DNA from: Halostagnicola sp. A-GB9-2 | GTDB lineage: Archaea; Halobacteriota; Halobacteria; Halobacteriales; Natrialbaceae | Length of the DNA stretch: 64,000 nucleotides | Assembly (NCBI RefSeq): GCF_030068615.1 | Contig: NZ_JASJOC010000008.1 | Span: forward strand, 62,001 to 126,000 | Direction of reading: 5' to 3' | Shown: piece after piece, positions 28,135 to 36,749 of the stretch | Layout of the letters: every line of letters begins with the position of its first letter | Position numbering within the stretch: the first letter of the stretch is position 1 | The notes under the pieces: model-generated | The model's input: only the letters and a program-made list of their open reading frames with translations | Database searches by the model: none | Told to the model about the DNA's origin: nothing | Translations under genes and position numbers: made by a program

Positions 28135-29517
28135 TCAGCGTATCCCGACCGAGCCGATGCCGTCGTTAAGTTCTACGTCCGTTCCGTACTCAGCCGACAG
28201 TTCCTGGACGCGAGTGAGTATCTCTGTCGCCCGGTCCCCGGTCGCCGATCGCGGAATTCCGGTCAGCGACTCCGGTTCGTCTATCCAGGTAAACGGGTGG
28301 AGTCGAAGTTCGGCAATCGAGTGGGTCTCGTCGAACGAGCACCGGAGCAGGACGCTTCCAGGGACGGCGAACGAATCCCCTTCAGGACTGAGCGTCCGTC
28401 GGTCGCGCTTGGATTCCCGATCGCGCCACGGTTTGATCTCCCCCCGCGCCTGGATCGCGTCGGCCAGCGACGCCTCCATCGGGTGGTCCGCCAGTCGCTC
28501 TTCGTGGTCGTAGTAGAAGTCGCTGGGCTGGCGCGTTACCTCGTCGACCATGATGACGAAGTCGCCCGGGTCGTAGCAAATCAGCGCTCCCTCGTAAACC
28601 TCGAGACCGCGGACGGGAGCGTGACTGCCTTGGACTGCGACGACGTCGGCGCCGGCATCGACGCAACGTTTCGCGAATATTTCGAGGAACGCGGGGGGGC
28701 GTGACCGCGACCCGTTGGGTTCAAAATCGTGCGAGTGGATGTGTGCGATGGTGACGTCGGCGGTCTCGGCCGACCCACGGATTTGCCGGAGATTGCGCTC
28801 GCGGTCACGATCGTCGATGACGCGCCGAGCACCCGATACATCGTCTCGTTGTACGTATCTGGTCTGTTCGTTTTTCGAATATGTCGTCTGGACGATAAGC
28901 GTCGATCCGCATCCCTTGTCACTGTCGTCGCCGTCCTTCTCCATCACGACGTACCCGAGTTCCTGACTGAGAGCCCGGATCTGTTCGTAACGGTCCTCGT
29001 CAACTTCGAAGTATGTCCGGAGCGCGTTGACCCCCGGCCGCCCCCGCATGTCGGGGCGGGCGTGGCCAGCTGCGGCCCAGGCCGAGCACGACGGCGACAT
29101 GGAGACCAGGCCGACGCGACCGCAGTCGGTGTTGACGTACGTCGGTTCGGAAGCCACGCCGAGATTTTCGCCTGTCCCCGCGTACGCGACGCCGTGCTCG
29201 TCCAGCGTTTCCAACGTCTCGTGGAGGCCGCCGTACGAGAAGTCGAGGGTATGATTCGAGGCGTGCGAGACGAGGTTGAATCCAGCCCAGTCGAGGTCCG
29301 CCGCGACGGACTTTGGCCCCCGCATCCAAGTTCCGCCAGCGGTCGCCGCCGGGATCACTTCCGGCTCGTCGTACTCATGGAGTGTGGTTTCGAGGTGGGT
29401 GTACGAGACATCAGCGTCGCGAATTTTCTCGATGAGATCGAGAAACCCGTCGTCGGTACAGGAAGAGACAGGGCCGTTGATGACGGCGTCACCGGTGACA
29501 GACAATTCTAATGACAT
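28135..29517 (-). CDS. CapA-family protein, copy 2
   Basis: The 460-residue paralogue of the protein at 22302 shares SVTGDAVIN at the start, THLETTLHEYD, VSHASNHTLDFSYGGL, TIAHIHSHDF and VQGSHAPVRGLEVYEG. It lacks a signal peptide and membrane anchor. It faces the binding-protein gene convergently, with 185 nt between stops. A charged loop near 195-225 (EKDGDDSDKGCG) differs from copy 1, so the two may have different specificities. Two CapA genes bracketing one transport and degradation locus argue for a role in that system rather than in capsule synthesis. Confidence 0.8.
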   Translation of the reverse strand: MSLELSVTGDAVINGPVSSCTDDGFLDLIEKIRDADVSYTHLETTLHEYDEPEVIPAATAGGTWMRGPKSVAADLDWAGFNLVSHASNHTLDFSYGGLHETLETLDEHGVAYAGTGENLGVASEPTYVNTDCGRVGLVSMSPSCSAWAAAGHARPDMRGRPGVNALRTYFEVDEDRYEQIRALSQELGYVVMEKDGDDSDKGCGSTLIVQTTYSKNEQTRYVQRDDVSGARRVIDDRDRERNLRQIRGSAETADVTIAHIHSHDFEPNGSRSRPPAFLEIFAKRCVDAGADVVAVQGSHAPVRGLEVYEGALICYDPGDFVIMVDEVTRQPSDFYYDHEERLADHPMEASLADAIQARGEIKPWRDRESKRDRRTLSPEGDSFAVPGSVLLRCSFDETHSIAELRLHPFTWIDEPESLTGIPRSATGDRATEILTRVQELSAEYGTDVELNDGIGSVGIR

Positions 29518-30192
29518 CGGTTTAAAGAGCGCTTCGAGCTCTGTTAAAGGTTGTGCCTCGAGTGGTGTTGTTCAGATTCGGCAGTCCCCATCATTCTTGA
29601 TTGCTGACTCGATTTCGAGGACAGGATGAGGGAGACCAGAGTGAACAATTCACTGAGTCGAGCAAAGACGGTGGTCTCACCCTGGTGAGAGTGCCGTCAA
29701 TTCAGGCGAGAGTCAACACTGTCGCTCATTTATGGGGCTGGTGCTGGACGCGGGCAGTCTCAGTCCGCGTCCAGCTGGCTGTAGGTCGCTGAGATGTCAA
29801 CACGGTTGGTCGGTGCTTCCCACTTCCGCTGCAACATCTCGTCGAGAGCGTGATCAATCCACTTCGGAACACCTCGAATCGGAACCAGACGGGTAGTGCT
29901 CGCCCACTGCGACGCGGCGTGGTGAGCACGCCCCAGCGAACGATCACCCAGGAGCTCCGCAACAAGAGACTCACGAGGACAAACAACAACCGAATCACCG
30001 AATCTGTCGTGGATGTCCGCGCACGTACTTCTCGCATCATCCAGAAGGCTGTCTCGATCGCTGAGTGTTTCTGGTAGAGAGATTCGACTTCCTTCGGCGT
30101 GCGATCGGTCCGATCGCACACCACGTACGCCCGGACAAACAAACCGTGCTTACTTCGTGTTGGTAAGAGACATAAACCGCGAGCGGGAAGCA

Positions 30193-31293
30193 GAGTGGTC
30201 AGCGTAACATTTGCACGTCTGGAATTAACTTCTCAATCCAACTATTCGCGAATCCAAGACGCTTCGAAATGTCTAAAAATGTGTCAGTGACGAACTGTTC
30301 GAAATGATCTTCTCCCTCGAAGATTTCTGGCGAAATCTTCCGTTTGAGAGTCTTCCAGAGCGGTTCGATCGCATTGAATTCAGGCGAGAATGGTGGAAGG
30401 AAGACGAACTCGATGCCGAGTTCGTCGGCCCGTTGTTGGGTGAATTTCGCGTGATGACCGCCATCGTTGTCGGCGATGAGCAGAATCCGTCCGATCGGAT
30501 TCTGCTCGCGAATCGCCTCTAACGCTGCACAGATGCTCTCTTTGGTGGTTTGTTTCCGAAAGATTAGTGTTCTCTTCCCGAGAATCGCGTAGAAGCCAAG
30601 CGTTTTCCAGGGAACCGTTACCAGTGGCTTGTCGATTTCCACGGTGCGATCGTACGACCACATGCGCTGAGAATTCTCGAACGGTTGCGGCCAGCACGCG
30701 TCGAAAAAGCCGAGAACGAGTGGCTTCTCACCGTTGTCTTTAGCGAGCGCCTCTTCCAGGCGCTCGCGAAAATCTGCTTCGGCATCGGGTGATTGTCGTG
30801 GATCCATCGGTCGTGGTTTTGCGTATTGCATGCCGTCAGCACGAAGAATTCGGGCGAGATGTGCTCGGTCGTAGGTGACGCCATAGCGATCCCAAAGAAG
30901 GTCGTCGATCTCCTGTGGTGTCCATGGTTGGCCCTCTTCGAGGAGGGTGAAGAACTCCTCAAACTGTTCAGGGGAGAGCTTCGCGGGCCGGCCGCCCGCG
31001 AAGCTCGGTCGAAGCCCGCCGACACTCGCTTCATTCCACCCAGCGAGCCATCGGTCACCGGTATGGCGGGAAACACCAACGCGCTGAGCGGCTACCTTGG
31101 TTGCATCACCGAAATATAGATTCTTGATGAAACAGAGTCGCCGGACGAGACGCGTCTCGTCCGCCTTCTGGGCTTCATTAATGGCCGAATCAAGCTGATC
31201 TTCCGACAAATGCCTCTCCACTTCTATCCGACGACTTGTCGCCATTGCTATCCATTACGCTCTCTGAAAGCTCAAACATAGTGCTGACCACTC
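30193..31293 (-). mobile_element. IS630-family element, about 1.1 kb
   Basis: Inverted ends GAGTGGTCAGC lie at 30193-30203 and 31283-31293, with weaker similarity further in. A single intact transposase gene fills the element. The same end sequence is found alone at 42641-42651. IS630 elements usually duplicate TA; here the flanks show CA on both sides, so the exact target duplication is uncertain. It sits inside an older transposase gene. Confidence 0.85.
30199..31245 (-). CDS. IS630-family transposase
   Basis: The 348-residue transposase has an N-terminal winged-helix/homeodomain-like region (KVAAQRVGVSRHTGDRWLAG near residue 50) and a PWTPQEIDDLLWDRYGVTY linker. The DDE domain follows: first Asp in VLGFFDACWPQP, second in ILLIADNDGGHHAKFT, and Glu in LPPFSPEFNAIEPLWKTLK. 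The frame is uninterrupted and spans almost the whole element, so it may be active. It is read antisense to the window's plus strand, the same direction as the gene it interrupts. Confidence 0.9.
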   Translation of the reverse strand: MATSRRIEVERHLSEDQLDSAINEAQKADETRLVRRLCFIKNLYFGDATKVAAQRVGVSRHTGDRWLAGWNEASVGGLRPSFAGGRPAKLSPEQFEEFFTLLEEGQPWTPQEIDDLLWDRYGVTYDRAHLARILRADGMQYAKPRPMDPRQSPDAEADFRERLEEALAKDNGEKPLVLGFFDACWPQPFENSQRMWSYDRTVEIDKPLVTVPWKTLGFYAILGKRTLIFRKQTTKESICAALEAIREQNPIGRILLIADNDGGHHAKFTQQRADELGIEFVFLPPFSPEFNAIEPLWKTLKRKISPEIFEGEDHFEQFVTDTFLDISKRLGFANSWIEKLIPDVQMLR

Positions 31294-31909
31294 CAGTTCC
31301 CGCTCGCTTCCCTCGTATATCACGTACTCCGTCCAGTAGAAAACCGTCGTGTTCAGGTTCTCGGCCATCCGCTCCCCACCGCAGACGATCGGGAGAGCGA
31401 CTAGATGCAGAGGCACCAGTCGCTCGATAGACGTGCCATCGTAGAACCTACGGTCGGTGAGGAGTCCGGCGATCTCGAACGGAAGGGCCGCGATGTAGTC
31501 GAACAGTCGCTCAACCGCGTCGCTCTTTGGTACGTCAGTGACTGCGACGACGAGTGGTTTGGCCTGACAGAGGACAAATCCAGCGAGGTAGCGATGGTAC
31601 TGAGAGGTGTCACCGCGTGGTTTTGTGTGGCCCAGTTCTACAAGCTCGGCGTATAGACAGCCGTGGTTAGTGGATATTGACGAAGTCAAAGAAGATGGGC
31701 CTCAGGCCGAGGTCAAGGATCATCGCCGCCTGCTGGACGAGAAGGTCGTTGACCGTAGCTTCGAGTTCATCAGGTGGGGCGGTATGAAGCTGAGCCAGCG
31801 TGTAGTCGTCGGAGTACGTCCTGAGAGCGCTGTCGGTAACAGCCTTGATGATTTCTGACCGACAGCGACTTGGTGGAGCGTCTGCCGGATGATCCCGGAG
31901 TCGAAGCAA

Positions 31910-32200
31910 GGAGTCCAGGCGCTAAGGTTTCAAGGTCAGCCGCCGTAAGACCGGTGGCTGGGTGATATGGAATCTTACACTCGCCCGGCGCTTTCTGAGA
32001 ATATAATTCTGTTAGTTGTGATCAACCGTTGATTCGATGGGAACTACAGACATTGAACAAGTGAGTGACTCAAGACTTTAACGCAGAGGTGAGGGATTAA
32101 CCGAACACGGATGGAGGAAGGACCGAAGTCGAGTTGCCGTGGATGAGGGGAGTCGCCAGTATGAGACAGGACGCGACGAACGTGAATGGCGAATTGTGGA
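31910..32200. other. Short stretch without a gene
   Basis: About 290 bp between the interrupted transposase and the MATE pseudogene. A near-palindrome lies at about 31936-31960 (CAGCCGCC...GGTGGCTG). Bases near 32025-32070 resemble those near 15505-15550, which may mark ends of related mobile elements. No gene was seen. Confidence 0.4.
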
Positions 32201-33379
32201 TTACTCGTCCTTGTCAGCGGCTATCGATGTGATACTTTCCCGTTCTACCATAAGCGATCGTGCACGACTGATCCAGGCTTTCCGGTAGTAAACGGCGCTG
32301 ACGAGGCACGTTTGCCAGATATAGTCGACCACGATCGCAATGTAGACAGCGACGATGCCGTATTCGAGAACGATACCGCCAATGTACGAGATCCCGAGTA
32401 GAAACACGCTGGTTCCGGTCAACCGGGCGATAAACGGGGTAACGGTATCGCTCCCACCTCTAAGCGACCCGGACAAAACGACAGAGGCGGCGAAGAGGAA
32501 CGCCGTAATAGGGTAAATCTGCGCAAACCTCGTCGCATATGCGACGGTCTCGGGGTCGCCGGAGAATACGCGAACGAACCGTCCAGTTGCGAAGAACAAT
32601 ACGAGCCCTGCACCGCCAACACTGAGAACGGCTAAAATATCGTCGCGATGCCGTTAACATACGCCCGCTTTGGTTCATCGCGACCGAGCGCCTGCCCGAC
32701 GAGGATATTCGCCGCAACGCTATAGCCGCGTGACAGTGGAGCGACGATTTGTTGATACATTCGCCGCCCGATATGATATGAAGCGTTCACTTCTGTCCCG
32801 AAGGCGTGCAGTATGGCGTTGAACGGGAACTCCACGACGATCTCCGAACAGCCTTCGGCGATTCTGGGCCAACTGATCCCGAAGAGTTGTTTTGTGAGAA
32901 TTAGATCCCTCGAGAATACGAATGTGAATGGACTTCCCGGTCGATAGATTACGCCAATGTATAACAAGCGGCGCCGACATCGGACGTAGCGCTCGCAATA
33001 GCGATACCGACGATCGATAATTCCGGAAACGGACCGAGGCCAAACGCGAGTGTGATCGAGCCGAGTATATTCAAGATGTTCGCGAATCCGTTGACGAACA
33101 TCGCTGTTCGTGTGTCTCCTGTTCCCTGTATCGCGCGTGCACCGACGAGCGTCACGATCGACGCCGGTGCAACGAACATGATGATTTTGAGGTACGCAGC
33201 GTCAGACTGTATCACTCCATATTCAGCACCGAGGAGCCCGATTGCGGTCTGGCTAAATACGAGTCCAAACATGGAAAGGGGCAATCCGAGTAATCCGCCA
33301 AGGAGAAGAGCCTGGGTGATCGCTTCATCGCGGTTCGCCTTTGCGTTGCTGCCCGTATCCTGACTCGAGAGTGCAATAG

Positions 33380-33387
33380 CACCATCG
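33380..33387. repeat. 8-bp target-site duplication, left copy
   Basis: CACCATCG stands immediately outside the left end of the IS5-type element and is repeated at 34328-34335. Confidence 0.9.
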
Positions 33388-34327
33388 GGCCGTGTTGAAA
33401 CGCCATAAGGCGGTGGGATTCACTGTTTCACGGCTCGCTTTATGTTATAGACGACACACATCAGGGCGATTTCTCGGAGCTCACGAAACCAGGACCGCGC
33501 TCGCACGATGAAGCCGAGAGAGCGCTTGACAGTCGAATTCACTGTTTCAGTCATAGAGCGCTGATCGTAGCGTTGTTCGTCGATTCTGGCGTTGTGTGCG
33601 TGATCGTAGGGTGCGAAGATACGGTGTTTGATCAACGGTCTAATGTCGAGATTACGTAACGCTTCGCGGAGTGATTGTTTGTCGTAACCTTTGTCGGCGG
33701 CAAGAGACCGTAGATCGCCCGAATTCCGGCGGGCGATCTGCTCAGCGAGGTCTGCATCGCTTCCTTCTCTGTTCGTTGAGCAGTGTACGTCAAGCACGGA
33801 TTGGGACTCTGTATCGACGAGTTTCGTGACTTTGAGCTTCTGGACGCGATAGGTTATTCGCTGACAGTAGTGACGGCTCACGGCTGATCGTTCGTAGAAT
33901 GTTGCGTCAATAGCACCATGTTTCGAGGGGGCGTGAAGCTGCGCCGACTGGCGCAGCAGCACTCGACAGACGCTCATACTGATTCGGTCGAACGCTTTAC
34001 ACAACGTGGGTGGAGAAGGGAGATTGGCCGCGCTGAGGCCTATCTCCCCGATTATTTGTGGCATCTCCTTGAGCAGGTCAATCGTCATTCGGTAGGAAGT
34101 ATCGAGGTAAATCCGCAGACAATGCAGGGAAACGAGAGCATAGCCAGCGAATCCGCCGCCACCTTCCGGGGCGGGGGATTCGTCTCCATCGCCAGTAACG
34201 TTTTGAGCGACCGGCACAACTTCGCCAATGAAGCGGGAGATTTGTGTCATGGACAACGCAGACCTCCCGCTTCAAATCCTTTGAATTACCGACCCATCTC
34301 GACGCCATCTAGTGATTCAACACAGCC
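33388..34327 (-). mobile_element. IS5-family element (ISH1-like), 940 bp
   Basis: The ends are GGCCGTGTTGAA at 33388-33399 and, inverted, GGCTGTGTTGAA at 34316-34327. An exact 8-bp direct repeat CACCATCG flanks the element, as expected for this IS group. It carries one intact transposase gene. The perfect duplication indicates simple insertion without later rearrangement. Confidence 0.93.
33420..34256 (-). CDS. IS5-family transposase
   Basis: The 278-residue transposase belongs to the haloarchaeal IS5/ISH1 group. It has the N-terminal MTQISRFIGEVVPVAQ and PEGGGGFAGYALVSLHCLRI segments. The DDE core has Asp in HGAIDATFYERSAVS, Asp in LRSLAADKGYDKQSL and Glu in QRSMTETVNSTVKRSLG. Length and motifs are normal and the frame is open, so the element could still transpose. 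It is oriented the same way as the MATE gene it disrupts. Confidence 0.93.
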   Translation of the reverse strand: MSMTQISRFIGEVVPVAQNVTGDGDESPAPEGGGGFAGYALVSLHCLRIYLDTSYRMTIDLLKEMPQIIGEIGLSAANLPSPPTLCKAFDRISMSVCRVLLRQSAQLHAPSKHGAIDATFYERSAVSRHYCQRITYRVQKLKVTKLVDTESQSVLDVHCSTNREGSDADLAEQIARRNSGDLRSLAADKGYDKQSLREALRNLDIRPLIKHRIFAPYDHAHNARIDEQRYDQRSMTETVNSTVKRSLGFIVRARSWFRELREIALMCVVYNIKRAVKQ

Positions 34328-34335
34328 CACCATCG
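34328..34335. repeat. 8-bp target-site duplication, right copy
   Basis: CACCATCG directly follows the right end of the IS5-type element and matches 33380-33387 exactly. Confidence 0.9.
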
Positions 34336-34816
34336 CCAATTCCGAGACCAATCTGTAATGAGATTCGTGCATAGATGTCCGCGAGTCCGACTGTTGCTAC
34401 TGCTGCAGGCGAAAAAAGTCCAGCAATAATGATATCCGTAGTTCGCATCAGCGTTCGAAGTATTTGTTCAACTATCACCAGGTAGGCGAGAACGAACCCT
34501 TGACGCCAGCGCTGCCTTAGCTTGCGAAGAAGTGAACGGAATTTGGCCACTACCATGGGATTTCGTGGTATCAAGTTGAGTGTTTTGGTCCAACTACTTG
34601 TTCTCGCCACATGGTTCGTAGGGGAGGTATTACACACCCAAGTTTAATATCAGTAATAATTTAATACTCAACAAGACATCCGTATTGGATCTGCATTTCC
34701 CAACCATTAGTGAGAAACATCGGATATTCGCTGCGAATTCACACGAGATATAGGATAATGGCGATGGCAAGATGGAAATTCTTAATTTATTACTAGTGAA
34801 TAATTCCCACTTATGG

Positions 34817-34896
34817 CACTATCTATATGAGGGTTTGAGAAGTGACCATGCAACTCGCCAACCTGCTCATTCCTCAAACCCTCATCTAGACAGTAC
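34817..34896. repeat. MITE-like element, 80 bp, with long terminal inverted repeats
   Basis: Arms of about 27 bp (34817-34843 and 34869-34896) pair with a perfect 13-bp core ATGAGGGTTTGAG. Their outer bases (GGCACTATCTA on the left; GGTACTGTCTA, inverted, on the right) resemble the ends of the IS at 6067-7336. There is no coding capacity. It may be a deletion derivative mobilised by that IS family. No target duplication was seen. Confidence 0.6.
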
Positions 34897-35399
34897 CCGT
34901 TCGGGACTCGGCTCCGTCGAGTAATTCACTACTCGCGTGGTTGACTACCGCCTAAACCGTCCGTTGCTCGTACTGAATCAGCAGCGTGTGCAGTTTTTAC
35001 TGTGAGTGAATGCGCTAATTCCGGTCGTCTCCTCGTCCGATCCACGGATTATTACAACAGTATGTTCGTAAATAAGCTGGTGGCGAAGCCACTGTACATC
35101 GTCGACCGCTTTCAATGGTGGCTGAAGCAGTCGACATCGGGCATTTCGCAGCCGTCACTGGCTCTCCCACTCGTTTACTGCTGGTAAATAATTACTGGAG
35201 GTCACGCAGGAGTAGGGACGAATGCGCCACCCCCTCGATCGAGAACGGTCACTCACAGCGCCGTGAGGCAATGAATGATGTTCTGTGTTACCAAGTAATA
35301 GAATATCGGTGACTAACAGTCGGTTCGTCAACCCCTCGCACGGGTACTGACAGTCGCAATCGTTTACCAGCAGTGAAAAAGATTCGACCACCGTTTCGG
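34897..35399. other. Intergenic flank of CoA-transferase cluster 2
   Basis: About 500 bp without a convincing gene. Its right part resembles the flank of CoA-transferase A: 35363-35390 matches 12112-12140 (CCAGCAGT-AAAA-ATTCG), and bases near 35170-35195 match those near 11928-11940. The duplicated unit therefore extends beyond the genes. Confidence 0.45.
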
Positions 35400-36578
35400 C
35401 TACGGCGAGTTCACGACATCGTCGGCCAACGATCGGTCGATCGTCGGCGCGTCGAAGCCGAACTCGGCAAGCACTTCAGACGTGTGTTCGCCGAGTTCGG
35501 GCGCAACGTCGTCGACCGAACCCGTCGTCTCGGAGAATTTGACCGGCGGCCCGGTCGCGATCACCTCGGATCCGTCGACGTTGGTAACGGTCCGGAGCGT
35601 CCCGCGCTCGTGGAGATGTTCGTCGTGTGCCGCCTGTTCGACCGTCTGGAGCTCGGCGGCCGGGACGCCGGCCGCAACCAGTTGTCTGATCAATTCGTCC
35701 CGATCGTACGAGCGAAATTCGTCCTCGAGGACGTCGGTGAGCACCTCGCGGTTCTCGAGGCGCTTCTCGTTCGTCTCGAACCGCGGGTCGTCGATCCACT
35801 CGTCCCGATCGATCGCGTGCGCGAATCGCTCTCAGAGTCCCTGAAACGGCGTCGCGAGGTAGATGGGATCGGTTCCCGTTTCGAAGACGCCCGCCGGCGC
35901 GTAGCTATCCCACGCGTAACCCTGTCGCTGCGGTACCTCACCGGTCATGCTGTACTGAGTGTACCAGTTCCCCAGATACGTCGCCGCGGTATCGATAAGG
36001 CTGGTCTCGATCTTCTGTCCGGTACCCGTCTCGCGGGCGTGCCAGAGCGCCAGCACCACCGAAAAGGCGGCGTACGTTCCCTCCCCCGAGTCGATCGTCG
36101 GCGCGCCGATCCGCGAGGGTTTGCGGTCGGGTTCCCCCGTCGTCCACATGAGACCGGACATCGCCTGCGCGAGGGGATCGAATCCGGGGCGGTCGCGGTA
36201 CGGACCGTCCTCGCCGTAGCCGGTGACGGAACAGTAGACGAGTTGCGGATTGACCGCCGAGAGCGTCTCGTAATCGCAGCCGAGATCGGTCATCTTCCCC
36301 GGCCGGTTGTTGTGAATGAGGACGTCTGCATCCTCGACTAGTCGATGGAGCACGTCAGTGCCGTCATCGGTTTTCAGATCGACGACGATCGACCGCTTGT
36401 TCCGGCCGAAGTTCGGCATCGTCGATCCCCCGCCGTACTCCCGTTCGGAGCCGCCACCCGGTGGTTCGATGGAGATCACGTTTGCACCGAAGTCTGCGAG
36501 TAACACGCCCGCACACGGCGCAGCGACTGCCTGTGACAGATCGAGAACGGTAATGTCCGCTAAGGGCTTCCCGCGCAT
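35400..36578 (-). pseudogene. Mosaic class III CoA-transferase (B-like front, A-like back), in-frame stop
   Basis: From the ATG at 36578 (MRGKPLADITVLDL) the first half is nearly identical to copy B at 13515-14693, with 431 bp exact. After about residue 150 it switches to a sequence resembling copy A at 12154-13326 (TIDSGEGTYAAFSVVLALWH, YLGNWYTQYSMTGEVPQ). A TGA at 35832-35834 replaces the Trp codon of the FQGLWERFAHAIDRD stretch. The same frame then continues to the normal stop at 35400. Asp163 is retained. The gene is chimeric and would be intact but for one nonsense codon. Confidence 0.9.
36139..36569. repeat. 431-bp tract identical to 14254-14684
   Basis: Second copy of the identical tract, located in the mosaic CoA-transferase pseudogene. 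It is in the same orientation as the first copy. Confidence 0.85.
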
Positions 36579-36749
36579 ACTCGATGGGAGCATACCAGGT
36601 GACAAAACGTTTTGGATGGGACGCTAGTTCTCGTTCGATGATCGTTTACGCGAAAAGAGGGCAGTATAGCAGGTGTGTGACGCCGATTTCGACCCGGCTT
36701 CCGCTCAAGGGAGCGATAGTCGAGAGAAACGGACGAAACGGGTCGCGTG

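Larger units (their letters stand above)
29760..31909 (-). pseudogene. DDE transposase split by an IS630 insertion and frameshifts
   Basis: The N-terminal part (31909 to about 31297) reads LDLGLRPIFFDFVNIH, then after a one-base frameshift near 31675 continues GCLYAELVELGHTKPRG up to YEGSERE. There an IS630 element intervenes. On the other side (below about 30192) the protein resumes FPLAVYVSYQHE and, after another shift, SKHGLFVRAYVVCDRTDRT with the IS4-like signature ESLYQKHSAIETAFWMM. It ends in a third frame (RKWEAPTNRVDIS) at 29760. The two halves join in register once the inserted element is removed. Its own terminal repeats were not found. Confidence 0.82.
32201..34556 (-). pseudogene. 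MATE-family multidrug/metabolite exporter, interrupted by an IS5-type element
   Basis: The ATG at 34556 (MVVAKFRSLLRKLRQRW) opens the N-terminal helices up to ISLQIGLGIGDG, where an IS is inserted. Beyond it the frame continues from ALSSQDTGSNAKANRDE, with frameshifts near 32955 (after IASATSDVGAA) and near 32640 (after YVNGIATIF). It ends at 32201. Removing the IS restores a protein that aligns over its whole length with the intact MATE at 40666-42075, which lies in the opposite orientation. MATE proteins are 12-helix cation-coupled exporters. The copy is dead three times over. Confidence 0.92.
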
